Assembly (NCBI GenBank): GCA_023388385.1
Contig: JAEWGK010000146.1
Coordinates: forward strand, 1 to 8,672
Length of the DNA: 8,672 nt
Reading direction: 5' to 3'
Source of the DNA: Actinomycetes bacterium
Lineage (GTDB): Bacteria > Actinomycetota > Actinomycetes > Mycobacteriales > Mycobacteriaceae
Both the position numbers and the translations under genes were made by a program. Below the pieces are notes generated by a model that was given only the letters and a program-made list of their open reading frames with translations, was not told the origin of the DNA and ran no database searches. Below, in pieces: positions 1 through 5,769 of the stretch; the first letter of the stretch is position 1, and each line of letters opens with the position of its first letter.

Positions 1-233
1 GCCCGGCGCGCCGCAGCCGATCCCGCCTCCTTCGCCGTGACGACGATGCGCCGACGCGCTCCGCGGTATGCGCCGCAGGACCACGCCGGCACCGGGCACG
101 GCACGCGGGGCAGGACCCGCTCCGGCGCCGTCGACAGATCCGCGCGGCAGGCCGGGCAGGGCTCGTCCGCGCCGGGCCGGCCGCAGCCGGGGCACGAGCC
201 GGGCACCAGCAGGTCCAGCAGCCGCCCCGGCAC
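1..233 (-). CDS. comF: ComF-family phosphoribosyltransferase-like protein, N-terminal part (runs off the left edge)
   Basis: Only the first 77 codons are inside the window; the gene continues beyond base 1. The reading frame starts at GTG 233, 9 nt after the lpqB stop, and is open to the edge. Seen: a start like VPGRLLDLLVPGSCPGCGRP, then CPAC about 12 residues after CPGC, then WSCGAYRGARRRIVVTAKEAG. The paired Cys-x2-Cys motifs fit the zinc-ribbon that begins ComF proteins, and the AYRG...KE.G stretch fits the segment leading into their phosphoribosyltransferase domain, which lies outside the window. ComF members are linked to DNA uptake in competent bacteria; the role in actinobacteria is not established. 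A comF-like gene downstream of lpqB is usual in Corynebacterium. No strong Shine-Dalgarno is visible: the nearest GGAG lies 12 nt upstream and overlaps the lpqB end, so translation may be coupled to lpqB. The family call is fairly firm, the activity is not. Confidence 0.8.
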   Translation of the reverse strand, partial: MPGRLLDLLVPGSCPGCGRPGADEPCPACRADLSTAPERVLPRVPCPVPAWSCGAYRGARRRIVVTAKEAGSAAARR

Positions 234-242
234 CAGCCGCCC

Positions 243-2057
243 CTACTCCGCGACGACGGGGTTGCCGCGGCCGTCGACGTGCGGGACGCCACCCCAGAAC
301 TGCTCCGAGCCCTCGGTGGAGACGAGCTCCATCAGGCCGTTGGCGTCGAGCGCGTAGACGCGGTTCGACGTCGCGGCGACCATCGAGATGGGGCTGGTGA
401 GGTTCTGGCGCGACAGCGCGTAGTTCGTCACCCCGTCCGGGTGGACGCGCCACACCGGGGCGTCGGCGCTGACGGTGCCGACGATGATGGTGGTGTTCGG
501 CGCCCACGCGATGGTCACCGGCCAGATGTTCTCGTTGCCGGGGTCCAGCTCCAGCTTGTTGGCGGCCGTGAGCTCCCACGGCCCGTCCTGCCGCTGGACG
601 ACGGTGGCGACGTAGAGGTCGGTGCCGACGATGAGCGCGGCGCGCGTGCCGGAGGGGTCGATGCGCAGCTCCACGATGCCGCGCTCGTCGTCGGCGACGG
701 CGCCGGCGAGGTCCCCGGTCACCATGACCTGCTCCGCCGCCATGCCCTGCCCGTCGGACACCAGCCGCATGACGCGGTGGCCGTCGGCGACGGTCCACAG
801 CGCCCGGGCGTCGGGCGACCACGTGGGCCGGGACAGGGACCCGGCGGTGAGCAGGACCTCGGGCCTGGCGCCGACGCGGCCTGCGACCAGGCGGTACGGG
901 CCCGTGCCGTCGGCGGAGCGCTCGATGCCGGCGACGATCTCCTCGTTGGCCGAGTCCGTGCCGATGGCGGCCTGCAGCAGCACCGGCTGCGCCTGCGAGC
1001 CCCAGGTGCCGTCCATCGGAGCCACGCCGTCCTCCGTCACCGTGCCCAGCACGCCGTCGGACAGCACGCGCAGCGGGGCGCGGTCGGCGGGGCCGCGGCC
1101 CGGGTCGAGGATGCGGATGTCGTCGGTGTCCCGGGAGACCTGCACGTCGCCGTTGGGCATCAATGGCTCACGTCGGCCGTCGTTCTCCGTCTCGATGAAC
1201 CAGGGGCCGCGCAGGCCCGCGTTGGTCAGCGTCCAGGTGATCTGCGCCGCGAGCATGACGCGGAGCCGCTCCGCCGTCGCGCCGTCGCCGAAGCGGGGGT
1301 CGCGGATCAGAATGCGGCGGCCGGGCAGGTCCGGCTCCTCCACCGACTCGAGGGTCGTGCCTGCGGACAGGACCGTGGAGACTCCCGGGTTCAGCTGCGT
1401 CGCCGGGCCCTGGCGCAGCAGGTCCAGCAGCACCTGGCCGGGGTCGGAGACGTCGCGGTAGATCCAGCGCCGGTCCGGGGTGAGGTGATTCGCGGTCGGG
1501 TCGACGAAGTAGAGGTTGCGCGGCGCGTAGTTGCGCAGCAGCGCCTCGTGGTCGATGACGACGCCCTGCATGGGCGTGTCCACCTGCCACTGGCCGGTCG
1601 CCGGGTCCTGGCGCATTGCGACGCGCTGCTCGTAGCCCCCGCCGTCGTCCGACGGGATCTGCGTGAAGGAGCCGCGGTCGTCGAGCGTGCCGGCGAAGTC
1701 GCCGCGGACGTCGAAGATGCGGCGGCCGTCGGCGTCCGTCCCCGCGGGGACGAAGTTGAACGAGCGGACGACGTAGAAGTGCCGCCCGGGGTTCCAGTCG
1801 GCCGCCGCGCCCGGGGTGAGGAAGGCCCGGGCCGCTGCGTGATCGTCGGCCGGGTGGGCGAGCGCCTCGTAGAAGTCGCGCAGCTCCAGATCCGCGCCGG
1901 CGTCCGGGTCGGGCGTCGGGATGTCGAGATTCTCCCGGCCCTGCTCGAACTGGCGGATCACCTGGGGCGAGGAATCGGAGGGCAGCGTCGTGCAGCCGGT
2001 GGCGCCGACGAGGACGGCGACGGCGGCTGCGGCGAGCAGCCGGCGCGTGCGGTTCAT
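243..2057 (-). CDS. lpqB: Lipoprotein LpqB, MtrAB-associated, GerMN and beta-propeller domains
   Basis: A 604-residue secreted lipoprotein encoded directly after mtrB. In mycobacteria LpqB interacts with the extracytoplasmic part of MtrB and affects MtrA phosphorylation; that role is carried over here by family and context. Seen: basic N-terminus MNRTRR, an Ala/Val-rich hydrophobic stretch (residues 7-20), and Cys22 in the lipobox ATGC. The mature start CTTLPSDSSPQVI is close to the one I recall for corynebacterial LpqB. Residues about 40-190 form the N-terminal domain, about 205-300 fit a GerMN domain (LLDLLRQGP to WFIETENDG), and about 325-595 carry repeated blade-like segments ending in Trp/Val-rich strands, as in the C-terminal beta-propeller. 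Length is normal for the family. The ATG overlaps the mtrB stop as ATGA, and GGAGG (2065-2069) lies 7 nt upstream, which fixes the start. Expression is therefore expected to follow mtrAB. Confidence 0.95.
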   Translation of the reverse strand: MNRTRRLLAAAAVAVLVGATGCTTLPSDSSPQVIRQFEQGRENLDIPTPDPDAGADLELRDFYEALAHPADDHAAARAFLTPGAAADWNPGRHFYVVRSFNFVPAGTDADGRRIFDVRGDFAGTLDDRGSFTQIPSDDGGGYEQRVAMRQDPATGQWQVDTPMQGVVIDHEALLRNYAPRNLYFVDPTANHLTPDRRWIYRDVSDPGQVLLDLLRQGPATQLNPGVSTVLSAGTTLESVEEPDLPGRRILIRDPRFGDGATAERLRVMLAAQITWTLTNAGLRGPWFIETENDGRREPLMPNGDVQVSRDTDDIRILDPGRGPADRAPLRVLSDGVLGTVTEDGVAPMDGTWGSQAQPVLLQAAIGTDSANEEIVAGIERSADGTGPYRLVAGRVGARPEVLLTAGSLSRPTWSPDARALWTVADGHRVMRLVSDGQGMAAEQVMVTGDLAGAVADDERGIVELRIDPSGTRAALIVGTDLYVATVVQRQDGPWELTAANKLELDPGNENIWPVTIAWAPNTTIIVGTVSADAPVWRVHPDGVTNYALSRQNLTSPISMVAATSNRVYALDANGLMELVSTEGSEQFWGGVPHVDGRGNPVVAE

Positions 2058-3619
2058 CGGCGCACCTCCAGGGGAAGCGGGGAGGACGGCAGCGGGCCGC
2101 CGGGCTCGACCGGCAGACGCAGCCGGAAGCAGGAGCCGACGCCGGGGGCGCCGGCCGCGTCGAGGCGCCCGCCGTGCAGCGTCGCGTCCTCGCGGGCGAT
2201 GGCGAGGCCCAGGCCGGTGCCGCCGGTGCGCCGCTCGCGCGACGGGTCGGCGCGCCAGAAGCGCTGGAAGACCAGCTCCTCCTGGCCGGGGTTGAGGCCG
2301 ACGCCGTGGTCGACGACGGTGACGGCGAGGACACCGCCCCCGGAGCGCAGCGTCACCTCGACCGGCTCGCCCTCGCTGTGATCGATGGCGTTGGCGATGA
2401 GGTTGCGCAGGATGCGCTCGACGCGGCGGGTGTCCAACTCCGCGACGACCGGCTCCTCCGGCACGTCGACGCGCAGCTCGACGTCCGCCTCCTCGGCGAC
2501 GACGCGCAGCGGCGCGATGGCGGACTCGATGCAGCGCCGGGCGTCGACGCGCTCGGCCGACAGGTCGGCGACGCCGGCGTCGTGGCGGGAGATCTCCAGC
2601 AGGTCCGCCAGCAGCATCTCGAAGCGGTCCAGCTCGCCGATCATCAGCTCGCCGGCGCGCACGGCCGACGGGTCATCCGGGTCGATGGAGTCGGCCATGA
2701 GCTCGGCCGCCATCCGGACCGTCGTCAGCGGCGTGCGCAGCTCGTGCGAGACATCGGAGGTGAACTGGCGCTGGAGCGAGCCGTACTCCTCCAGCCTCCG
2801 GATCTGCTGGGACAGCGATTCCGCCATGTCGTTGAAGCTGATGGCCAACCGCGCCATCTCGTCGACGCCGTCGACCTCCATGCGCTCGCGCAGGTGCCCG
2901 GCGGAGAATCTCTCCGCCGTGCGCGCGGCGGCCTGGACGGGTCCCGTGACCTGCGCCGAGAAGAGCCACACGATGGCGGACAGGAGCAGCACGATGACGA
3001 GGGCAGCGGCGCCGACGAGGCCGCGGACGATGCCGAGCGTCGCCTCCTCGCCCGTCAGAGGCAGGACCAGATAGACCTGCAGGCCCGGCACCTCCGTCGA
3101 GGCCGGCGTGCCGATGACCAGCGCCGTGTACGTCCCGCCCTTGCCGTCGGGCATCGTCGCGTACTGGTAGCTGACCTGATCCTGGTCGACGTACTCCTTC
3201 AGCTGGGGCGGCACGACGGCGCCGGGCGGAGAGACGACGTCATTGCCGTCCTGGTCGCGGGCGACGAGGATCGCCTCGTAGACGATTCCCGTGCCGCCAC
3301 CGGGCGCATTGCGGTCCGTCAACGCGTCCTGCGCGATGTTGAGCCGCGCCTGGAGCCCGTCCGCGTCCGCTGCGGCGATGCGCTGCTCGACGACGAGGCG
3401 GGCGCGGTCTATCTCCTCGTCGGCGACTGTGTACTTCGCCTCCAGGAGACGCTGCGCCACGAGCGAGACGAGCAGGAAGCCGAGCACGCCAATCACCAGC
3501 CCCGACACGACCAGCACGGACGTGACGACGCGCACCTGCAGCGAGGTCCGCCACTTGTAGGAGACTGCGTCGGCGACGTCGGTCACGCCGTCGCGCACGC
3601 TCCGCAGGAGGGAGGCCAC
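2054..3619 (-). CDS. mtrB: Sensor histidine kinase MtrB
   Basis: Membrane histidine kinase that phosphorylates MtrA and responds to cell-envelope and osmotic or division cues. Numbered from the longest in-frame start (GTG 3655, 533 residues): transmembrane helix 1 about 43-67, extracytoplasmic sensor region about 68-205, helix 2 about 212-234, HAMP 235-288, then HisKA with the H-box SDVSHELRTPL and phospho-acceptor His304. The ATPase domain shows the N-box NLIANAIDH (Asn422), G1 motif VVDHGVGL (Asp449) and G2 motif GGTGLGLAIA (478-486). All catalytic motifs are intact. Start choice: GTG 3655 overlaps mtrA by 29 nt and has no Shine-Dalgarno; GTG 3619, 7 nt after the mtrA stop, has a weak purine-rich GGCGAG upstream and gives 521 residues. 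I annotate the latter, without certainty. The end overlaps lpqB by 4 nt, so mtrA, mtrB and lpqB form one cotranscribed unit. Confidence 0.93.
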   Translation of the reverse strand: MASLLRSVRDGVTDVADAVSYKWRTSLQVRVVTSVLVVSGLVIGVLGFLLVSLVAQRLLEAKYTVADEEIDRARLVVEQRIAAADADGLQARLNIAQDALTDRNAPGGGTGIVYEAILVARDQDGNDVVSPPGAVVPPQLKEYVDQDQVSYQYATMPDGKGGTYTALVIGTPASTEVPGLQVYLVLPLTGEEATLGIVRGLVGAAALVIVLLLSAIVWLFSAQVTGPVQAAARTAERFSAGHLRERMEVDGVDEMARLAISFNDMAESLSQQIRRLEEYGSLQRQFTSDVSHELRTPLTTVRMAAELMADSIDPDDPSAVRAGELMIGELDRFEMLLADLLEISRHDAGVADLSAERVDARRCIESAIAPLRVVAEEADVELRVDVPEEPVVAELDTRRVERILRNLIANAIDHSEGEPVEVTLRSGGGVLAVTVVDHGVGLNPGQEELVFQRFWRADPSRERRTGGTGLGLAIAREDATLHGGRLDAAGAPGVGSCFRLRLPVEPGGPLPSSPLPLEVRR

Positions 3620-3626
3620 CGGGGCG

Positions 3627-4301
3627 CTACTCGCCGGTCTTGTAGCCGACGCCACGGACGGTGAGGACGATGCGGGGGTTCTCCGGGTCCTGCTCGATCT
3701 TGGCGCGCAGGCGCTGGACGTGGACGTTCACCAGGCGGGTGTCCGAGGAGTGGCGGTAACCCCACACCTGCTCCAGGAGCTCCTCCCGGCTGAAGACCTG
3801 GCGCGGCTTGGACGCGAGGGTGCGCAGGAGGTCGAACTCGAGCGGGGTCAGCGCGATCTCCTCGCCCCCGCGGGTCACGGTGTGGCCCGGCACGTCGATG
3901 ACCAGATCGCCGACGTGGATCTCCTCCCCCGGACCCTCGTCACGGGCGCGCAGGCGCGCGCGGACGCGCGCGACCAGCTCCTTCGGCTTGAAGGGCTTGG
4001 TGACGTAGTCGTCGGCGCCCGACTCCAGGCCCAGGACGACGTCGACGGTGTCGGTCTTGGCGGTGAGCATGATGATCGGCGTCGAGGACGTCTTGCGGAC
4101 GGTGCGGCACACGTCGATGCCGCCCATGTCGGGGAGCATGAGGTCCAGGAGGATCAGATCCGGGGCCTCCCGGGTGACGGCGGAGACGGCCGCCAGGCCG
4201 TCGCCGACGGAGAGGACGTCGAAGCCCTCCCGCTCCAGGACCATCTTCAGCATCTCGGCGATCGCCGGGTCGTCGTCGACGACGAGAATCTTCGCGCTCA
4301 T
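3627..4301 (-). CDS. mtrA: DNA-binding response regulator MtrA (OmpR/PhoB type)
   Basis: Response regulator of the MtrAB system, which in corynebacteria and mycobacteria controls cell-wall remodelling, osmoprotection and division genes. The 224-residue product begins MSAKILVVDDDP. Receiver domain about 4-115: acidic pair Asp9/Asp10, phospho-acceptor Asp53 in LLDLMLPDMG, Thr80 in MLTAKTD and Lys102 in TKPF. Winged-helix DNA-binding domain about 128-222: LTPLEFDLL, VWGYRH, then the recognition region DTRLVNVHVQRLRAKIE and the hairpin end VLTVRGVGYKTG. This is nearly the textbook MtrA sequence and length. An in-frame ATG at 4310 is possible, but the -10 hexamer at 4309-4314 overlaps it, and MSAKILV matches the usual family start. 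No Shine-Dalgarno is needed if the mRNA is leaderless (see the -10 element). In contrast to the usual arrangement, tmk is not directly upstream; bioW lies between on the other strand. Confidence 0.97.
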   Translation of the reverse strand: MSAKILVVDDDPAIAEMLKMVLEREGFDVLSVGDGLAAVSAVTREAPDLILLDLMLPDMGGIDVCRTVRKTSSTPIIMLTAKTDTVDVVLGLESGADDYVTKPFKPKELVARVRARLRARDEGPGEEIHVGDLVIDVPGHTVTRGGEEIALTPLEFDLLRTLASKPRQVFSREELLEQVWGYRHSSDTRLVNVHVQRLRAKIEQDPENPRIVLTVRGVGYKTGE

Positions 4302-4308
4302 GCCGCCC

Positions 4309-4314
4309 ATCCTA
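4309..4314 (-). promoter_or_regulatory. Candidate -10 element for mtrA (leaderless transcript)
   Basis: On the minus strand the hexamer TAGGAT fits the actinobacterial TANNNT -10 pattern. Seven bases separate it from the ATG at 4301, which would place the first transcribed base at or next to the start codon. No convincing -35 is visible in the very GC-rich stretch upstream. The inference is that the mtrA-mtrB-lpqB unit has its own promoter, as expected since bioW separates it from tmk. Confidence 0.5.
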
Positions 4315-4339
4315 TCGGCCCGCCCCGCCCGCGCCGCGC

Positions 4340-4345
4340 TACCAT
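4340..4345 (+). promoter_or_regulatory. Candidate -10 element for bioW
   Basis: TACCAT fits the TANNNT -10 pattern and lies 38 bases before the GTG start, with an expected transcription start near 4352 and a leader of about 26 nt carrying the Shine-Dalgarno. No good -35 is seen. It is back-to-back with the mtrA -10, about 25 bp apart, so the two promoters would share one short divergent region. Confidence 0.4.
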
Positions 4346-4348
4346 GGC

Positions 4349-4364
4349 CGTTGATCAACGTTCA
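4349..4364. promoter_or_regulatory. Palindromic candidate operator in the bioW-mtrA intergenic region
   Basis: Bases 4349-4360 (CGTTGATCAACG) form a perfect 12-bp palindrome. Overlapping it, 4352-4364 reads TGATC-AAC-GTTCA, one base away from a symmetric TGAAC-N3-GTTCA. From memory, the corynebacterial biotin repressor BioQ (TetR family) binds a 13-bp TGAAC-N3-GTTAC type site, so a BioQ operator is a reasonable guess. The element sits where the bioW transcript should begin, a typical repressor position. The palindrome is directly seen; the regulator is inferred. Confidence 0.5.
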
Positions 4365-4370
4365 GGAGGT
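4364..4370 (+). promoter_or_regulatory. Shine-Dalgarno sequence of bioW
   Basis: AGGAGGT is an optimal ribosome-binding site. It lies 7-8 nt before GTG 4378. It rules out the in-frame GTG at 4369, which falls inside it, and ATG 4344, which is too far upstream. Confidence 0.85.
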
Positions 4371-4377
4371 GACGGTC

Positions 4378-5082
4378 GTGTACAGCGTCCGCATGCGGGC
4401 AGCCCGGGAGGACCGCCACATCTCCGGCGCCGAGCGCATCGTCGCCGATCCCGCCGATGTCCCCGCCGTCGTCTCGGCCTTCGCGTCGCGGGCGCTCGGC
4501 CATCCCAAGGGAAGCCCCGCCGAGATCCACCTGACGGTGGAGGAGCTCGCCGAGGAGCCGCTGCGGCTGCCGTCGCTCGTCCGCGAGGACGCGGGCACCA
4601 CCTCCCCCGCCGGGGCCGCCGCGGCCGCCGCCCGGCTGCTCGGCGAGGCCGGCATCGACGCCGCGGAGGTCTGGCGGCTGCTCACGGGGGTCGCGGGCAT
4701 GCGGGGTGCGATGATCGTCGACAGGCGGGGCCGCAGGCTGGAGCCGGATCGGGACCGCGGGGTGCGGGTCAGCGCCCTCGACGCCGAGGGCGTCCCGCCC
4801 GAGGTGAAGGACCACCGGCGCGAGGCGCTGACGCTGGCGACGAAGGTCCAGGCCTGCCCCGGCGTGCTCGCCGAGGCGTGCATCAGCGACGACCCGGACT
4901 ACGTCCACGGCTACGTCACCGTCGCGGGGCGCTACGTCGCGCTGCACCACGTCAAGGAGGCCGGCGCGATGGTCGGGGCCGAGCAGATGGGCGCCCGCGT
5001 CATCGTCGTCGACGACGGCGCGGATCTCCCCGCCCTCATCGCGTGGCTGGAGGACCGCCCCGTCATCGTATCGGGGCTCTAG
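4378..5082 (+). CDS. bioW: 6-carboxyhexanoate-CoA ligase (pimeloyl-CoA synthetase) BioW
   Basis: Cytoplasmic enzyme that makes pimeloyl-CoA from pimelate, CoA and ATP, releasing AMP and PPi; pimeloyl-CoA then enters biotin synthesis through BioF. The 234-residue product closely follows the BioW proteins I remember from Bacillus subtilis: YSVRMRAAREDRHISGAERI at residues 2-21 (B. subtilis YSVRMRAS...HISGGERL), MRGAMIVDRRGRRLEPD at 108-124, RGVRVSALD at 127-135, and REALTLATKV then ACISDDPDYVHGYVT at 148-181. The C-terminal part has the K-x2-G...G-x-R-x-IVVDD segment (193-213). Length is close to the stand-alone family size. All these blocks are uninterrupted, so the gene looks functional. It starts at GTG 4378 behind an optimal ribosome-binding site. 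It is the only biotin gene in the window, is divergent from mtrA and convergent with tmk, and shares the high GC3 of its neighbours, so a recent transfer is not evident. A palindromic candidate operator precedes it. Confidence 0.93.
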   Translation: MYSVRMRAAREDRHISGAERIVADPADVPAVVSAFASRALGHPKGSPAEIHLTVEELAEEPLRLPSLVREDAGTTSPAGAAAAAARLLGEAGIDAAEVWRLLTGVAGMRGAMIVDRRGRRLEPDRDRGVRVSALDAEGVPPEVKDHRREALTLATKVQACPGVLAEACISDDPDYVHGYVTVAGRYVALHHVKEAGAMVGAEQMGARVIVVDDGADLPALIAWLEDRPVIVSGL

Positions 5083-5092
5083 CGCGCGGACG

Positions 5093-5111
5093 CCGGGGCC
5101 GGACGTCCCGG
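5093..5111 (+). terminator. Possible hairpin in the bioW-tmk convergent gap
   Basis: CCGGGGC (5093-5099) can pair with GCGT-side bases 5105-5111 (GTCCCGG) to give a 7-bp stem with one G-U pair and a 5-nt loop. It lies inside the 33-nt gap between the convergent bioW and tmk stops, where a terminator would be expected. There is no T-tract on either strand, so function is doubtful. Confidence 0.25.
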
Positions 5112-5115
5112 GGGA

Positions 5116-5760
5116 TCAGCGGCCCGGCGGCGCGACGAGCGCGCCGACGACGCGGCGGGCGGACTCCGCCGGGGAGGCGCCGGCCGCGACGACGGTCCAC
5201 GGGCCGCCGAAGGAGCGCTCCGCCAGCCGCGAGTACGCGTCCGCGGTGGCGGCCTGGAGCCCCGCGTCGCGCTCGTAGCGGTCGCGGGTCCGGGACGCGT
5301 CGGCCATCTCGCGGGAGGCGGCGCGGCCCGCCGCCAGCTGTGGCGTGGCCTCGAGGTACACGGTCAGGTCGGGGCGGGGCAGGCCGAAGCGGCCGAACTC
5401 GAGCTCCTCCAGCCACGTCACCACGGCCTCGTCGCCGGTGCGCGCCCACGTGTAGGCGGCGTTCGACGCCACCCAGCGATCGAGCAGCAGCACGTCAGTG
5501 GACGCCTCCAGGCGCTCCAGCTCCGGCAGCCGGTCATGGCGGTCCGCGGCGAACAGGACCGCCATCGCCCACGCCGAGTCGGCGACGTCGCCGAGCCTGC
5601 CGTGCAGCGCGTCGTCGGCGAGATCCGCGAACACGGTCTCCCCGTAGGCGGGGAAGGCGGCACGGGCCACGGTGCGGCCGGAGGCGGCCAGCAGATCGGC
5701 GACGGCGCCGGCCAGCGTGTTCTTGCCGGCGCCGTCGATGCCCTCGATGGCAAGGATCAT
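5116..5760 (-). CDS. tmk: Thymidylate kinase (dTMP kinase)
   Basis: Cytoplasmic nucleotide kinase converting dTMP and ATP to dTDP and ADP, needed for dTTP supply. The 214-residue product has the P-loop EGIDGAGKNTL (residues 6-16), the dTMP-binding FPAYG (36-40), a DRHDR segment (73-77), LLDRWVASNAAYTWAR (93-107; the usual DRY is DRW here) and the Arg-rich LID region SRTRDRYERD (156-165). GKNT in the P-loop, with a non-Ser/Thr residue after GK, is acceptable; Mycobacterium Tmk has GKRT as I recall. Length is normal. ATG 5760 is 9 nt after the ahcY stop, with AGGA 7 nt upstream overlapping that stop, so the two are probably cotranscribed and translationally coupled. Normally in this group mtrA follows tmk on the same strand; here bioW intervenes and runs towards tmk. 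Confidence 0.96.
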   Translation of the reverse strand: MILAIEGIDGAGKNTLAGAVADLLAASGRTVARAAFPAYGETVFADLADDALHGRLGDVADSAWAMAVLFAADRHDRLPELERLEASTDVLLLDRWVASNAAYTWARTGDEAVVTWLEELEFGRFGLPRPDLTVYLEATPQLAAGRAASREMADASRTRDRYERDAGLQAATADAYSRLAERSFGGPWTVVAAGASPAESARRVVGALVAPPGR

Positions 5761-5769
5761 GCCCGCGTC

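Noticed and set aside
279..2381. 700-codon open frame on the plus strand opposite lpqB and mtrB
   Set aside because: Arg/Val/Gly/Asp-rich translation with no domains, opposite two well-supported genes; a product of high GC3 on the coding strand.
4048..4377. N-terminal extension of bioW into the mtrA region
   Set aside because: The open frame continues upstream, but the added part is antisense to mtrA and Ser/Arg-rich; the AGGAGGT at 4364-4370 and BioW family similarity both fix the start at 4378.
4302..5115. bioW as a mobile-element cargo gene
   Set aside because: No flanking inverted or direct repeats, no recombinase, and no composition shift are visible.
5122..5760. Non-standard P-loop (GKNT) and DRW instead of DRY in Tmk as signs of inactivation
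   Set aside because: The P-loop position is variable in actinobacterial Tmk and all other motifs are intact; this looks like normal family variation.
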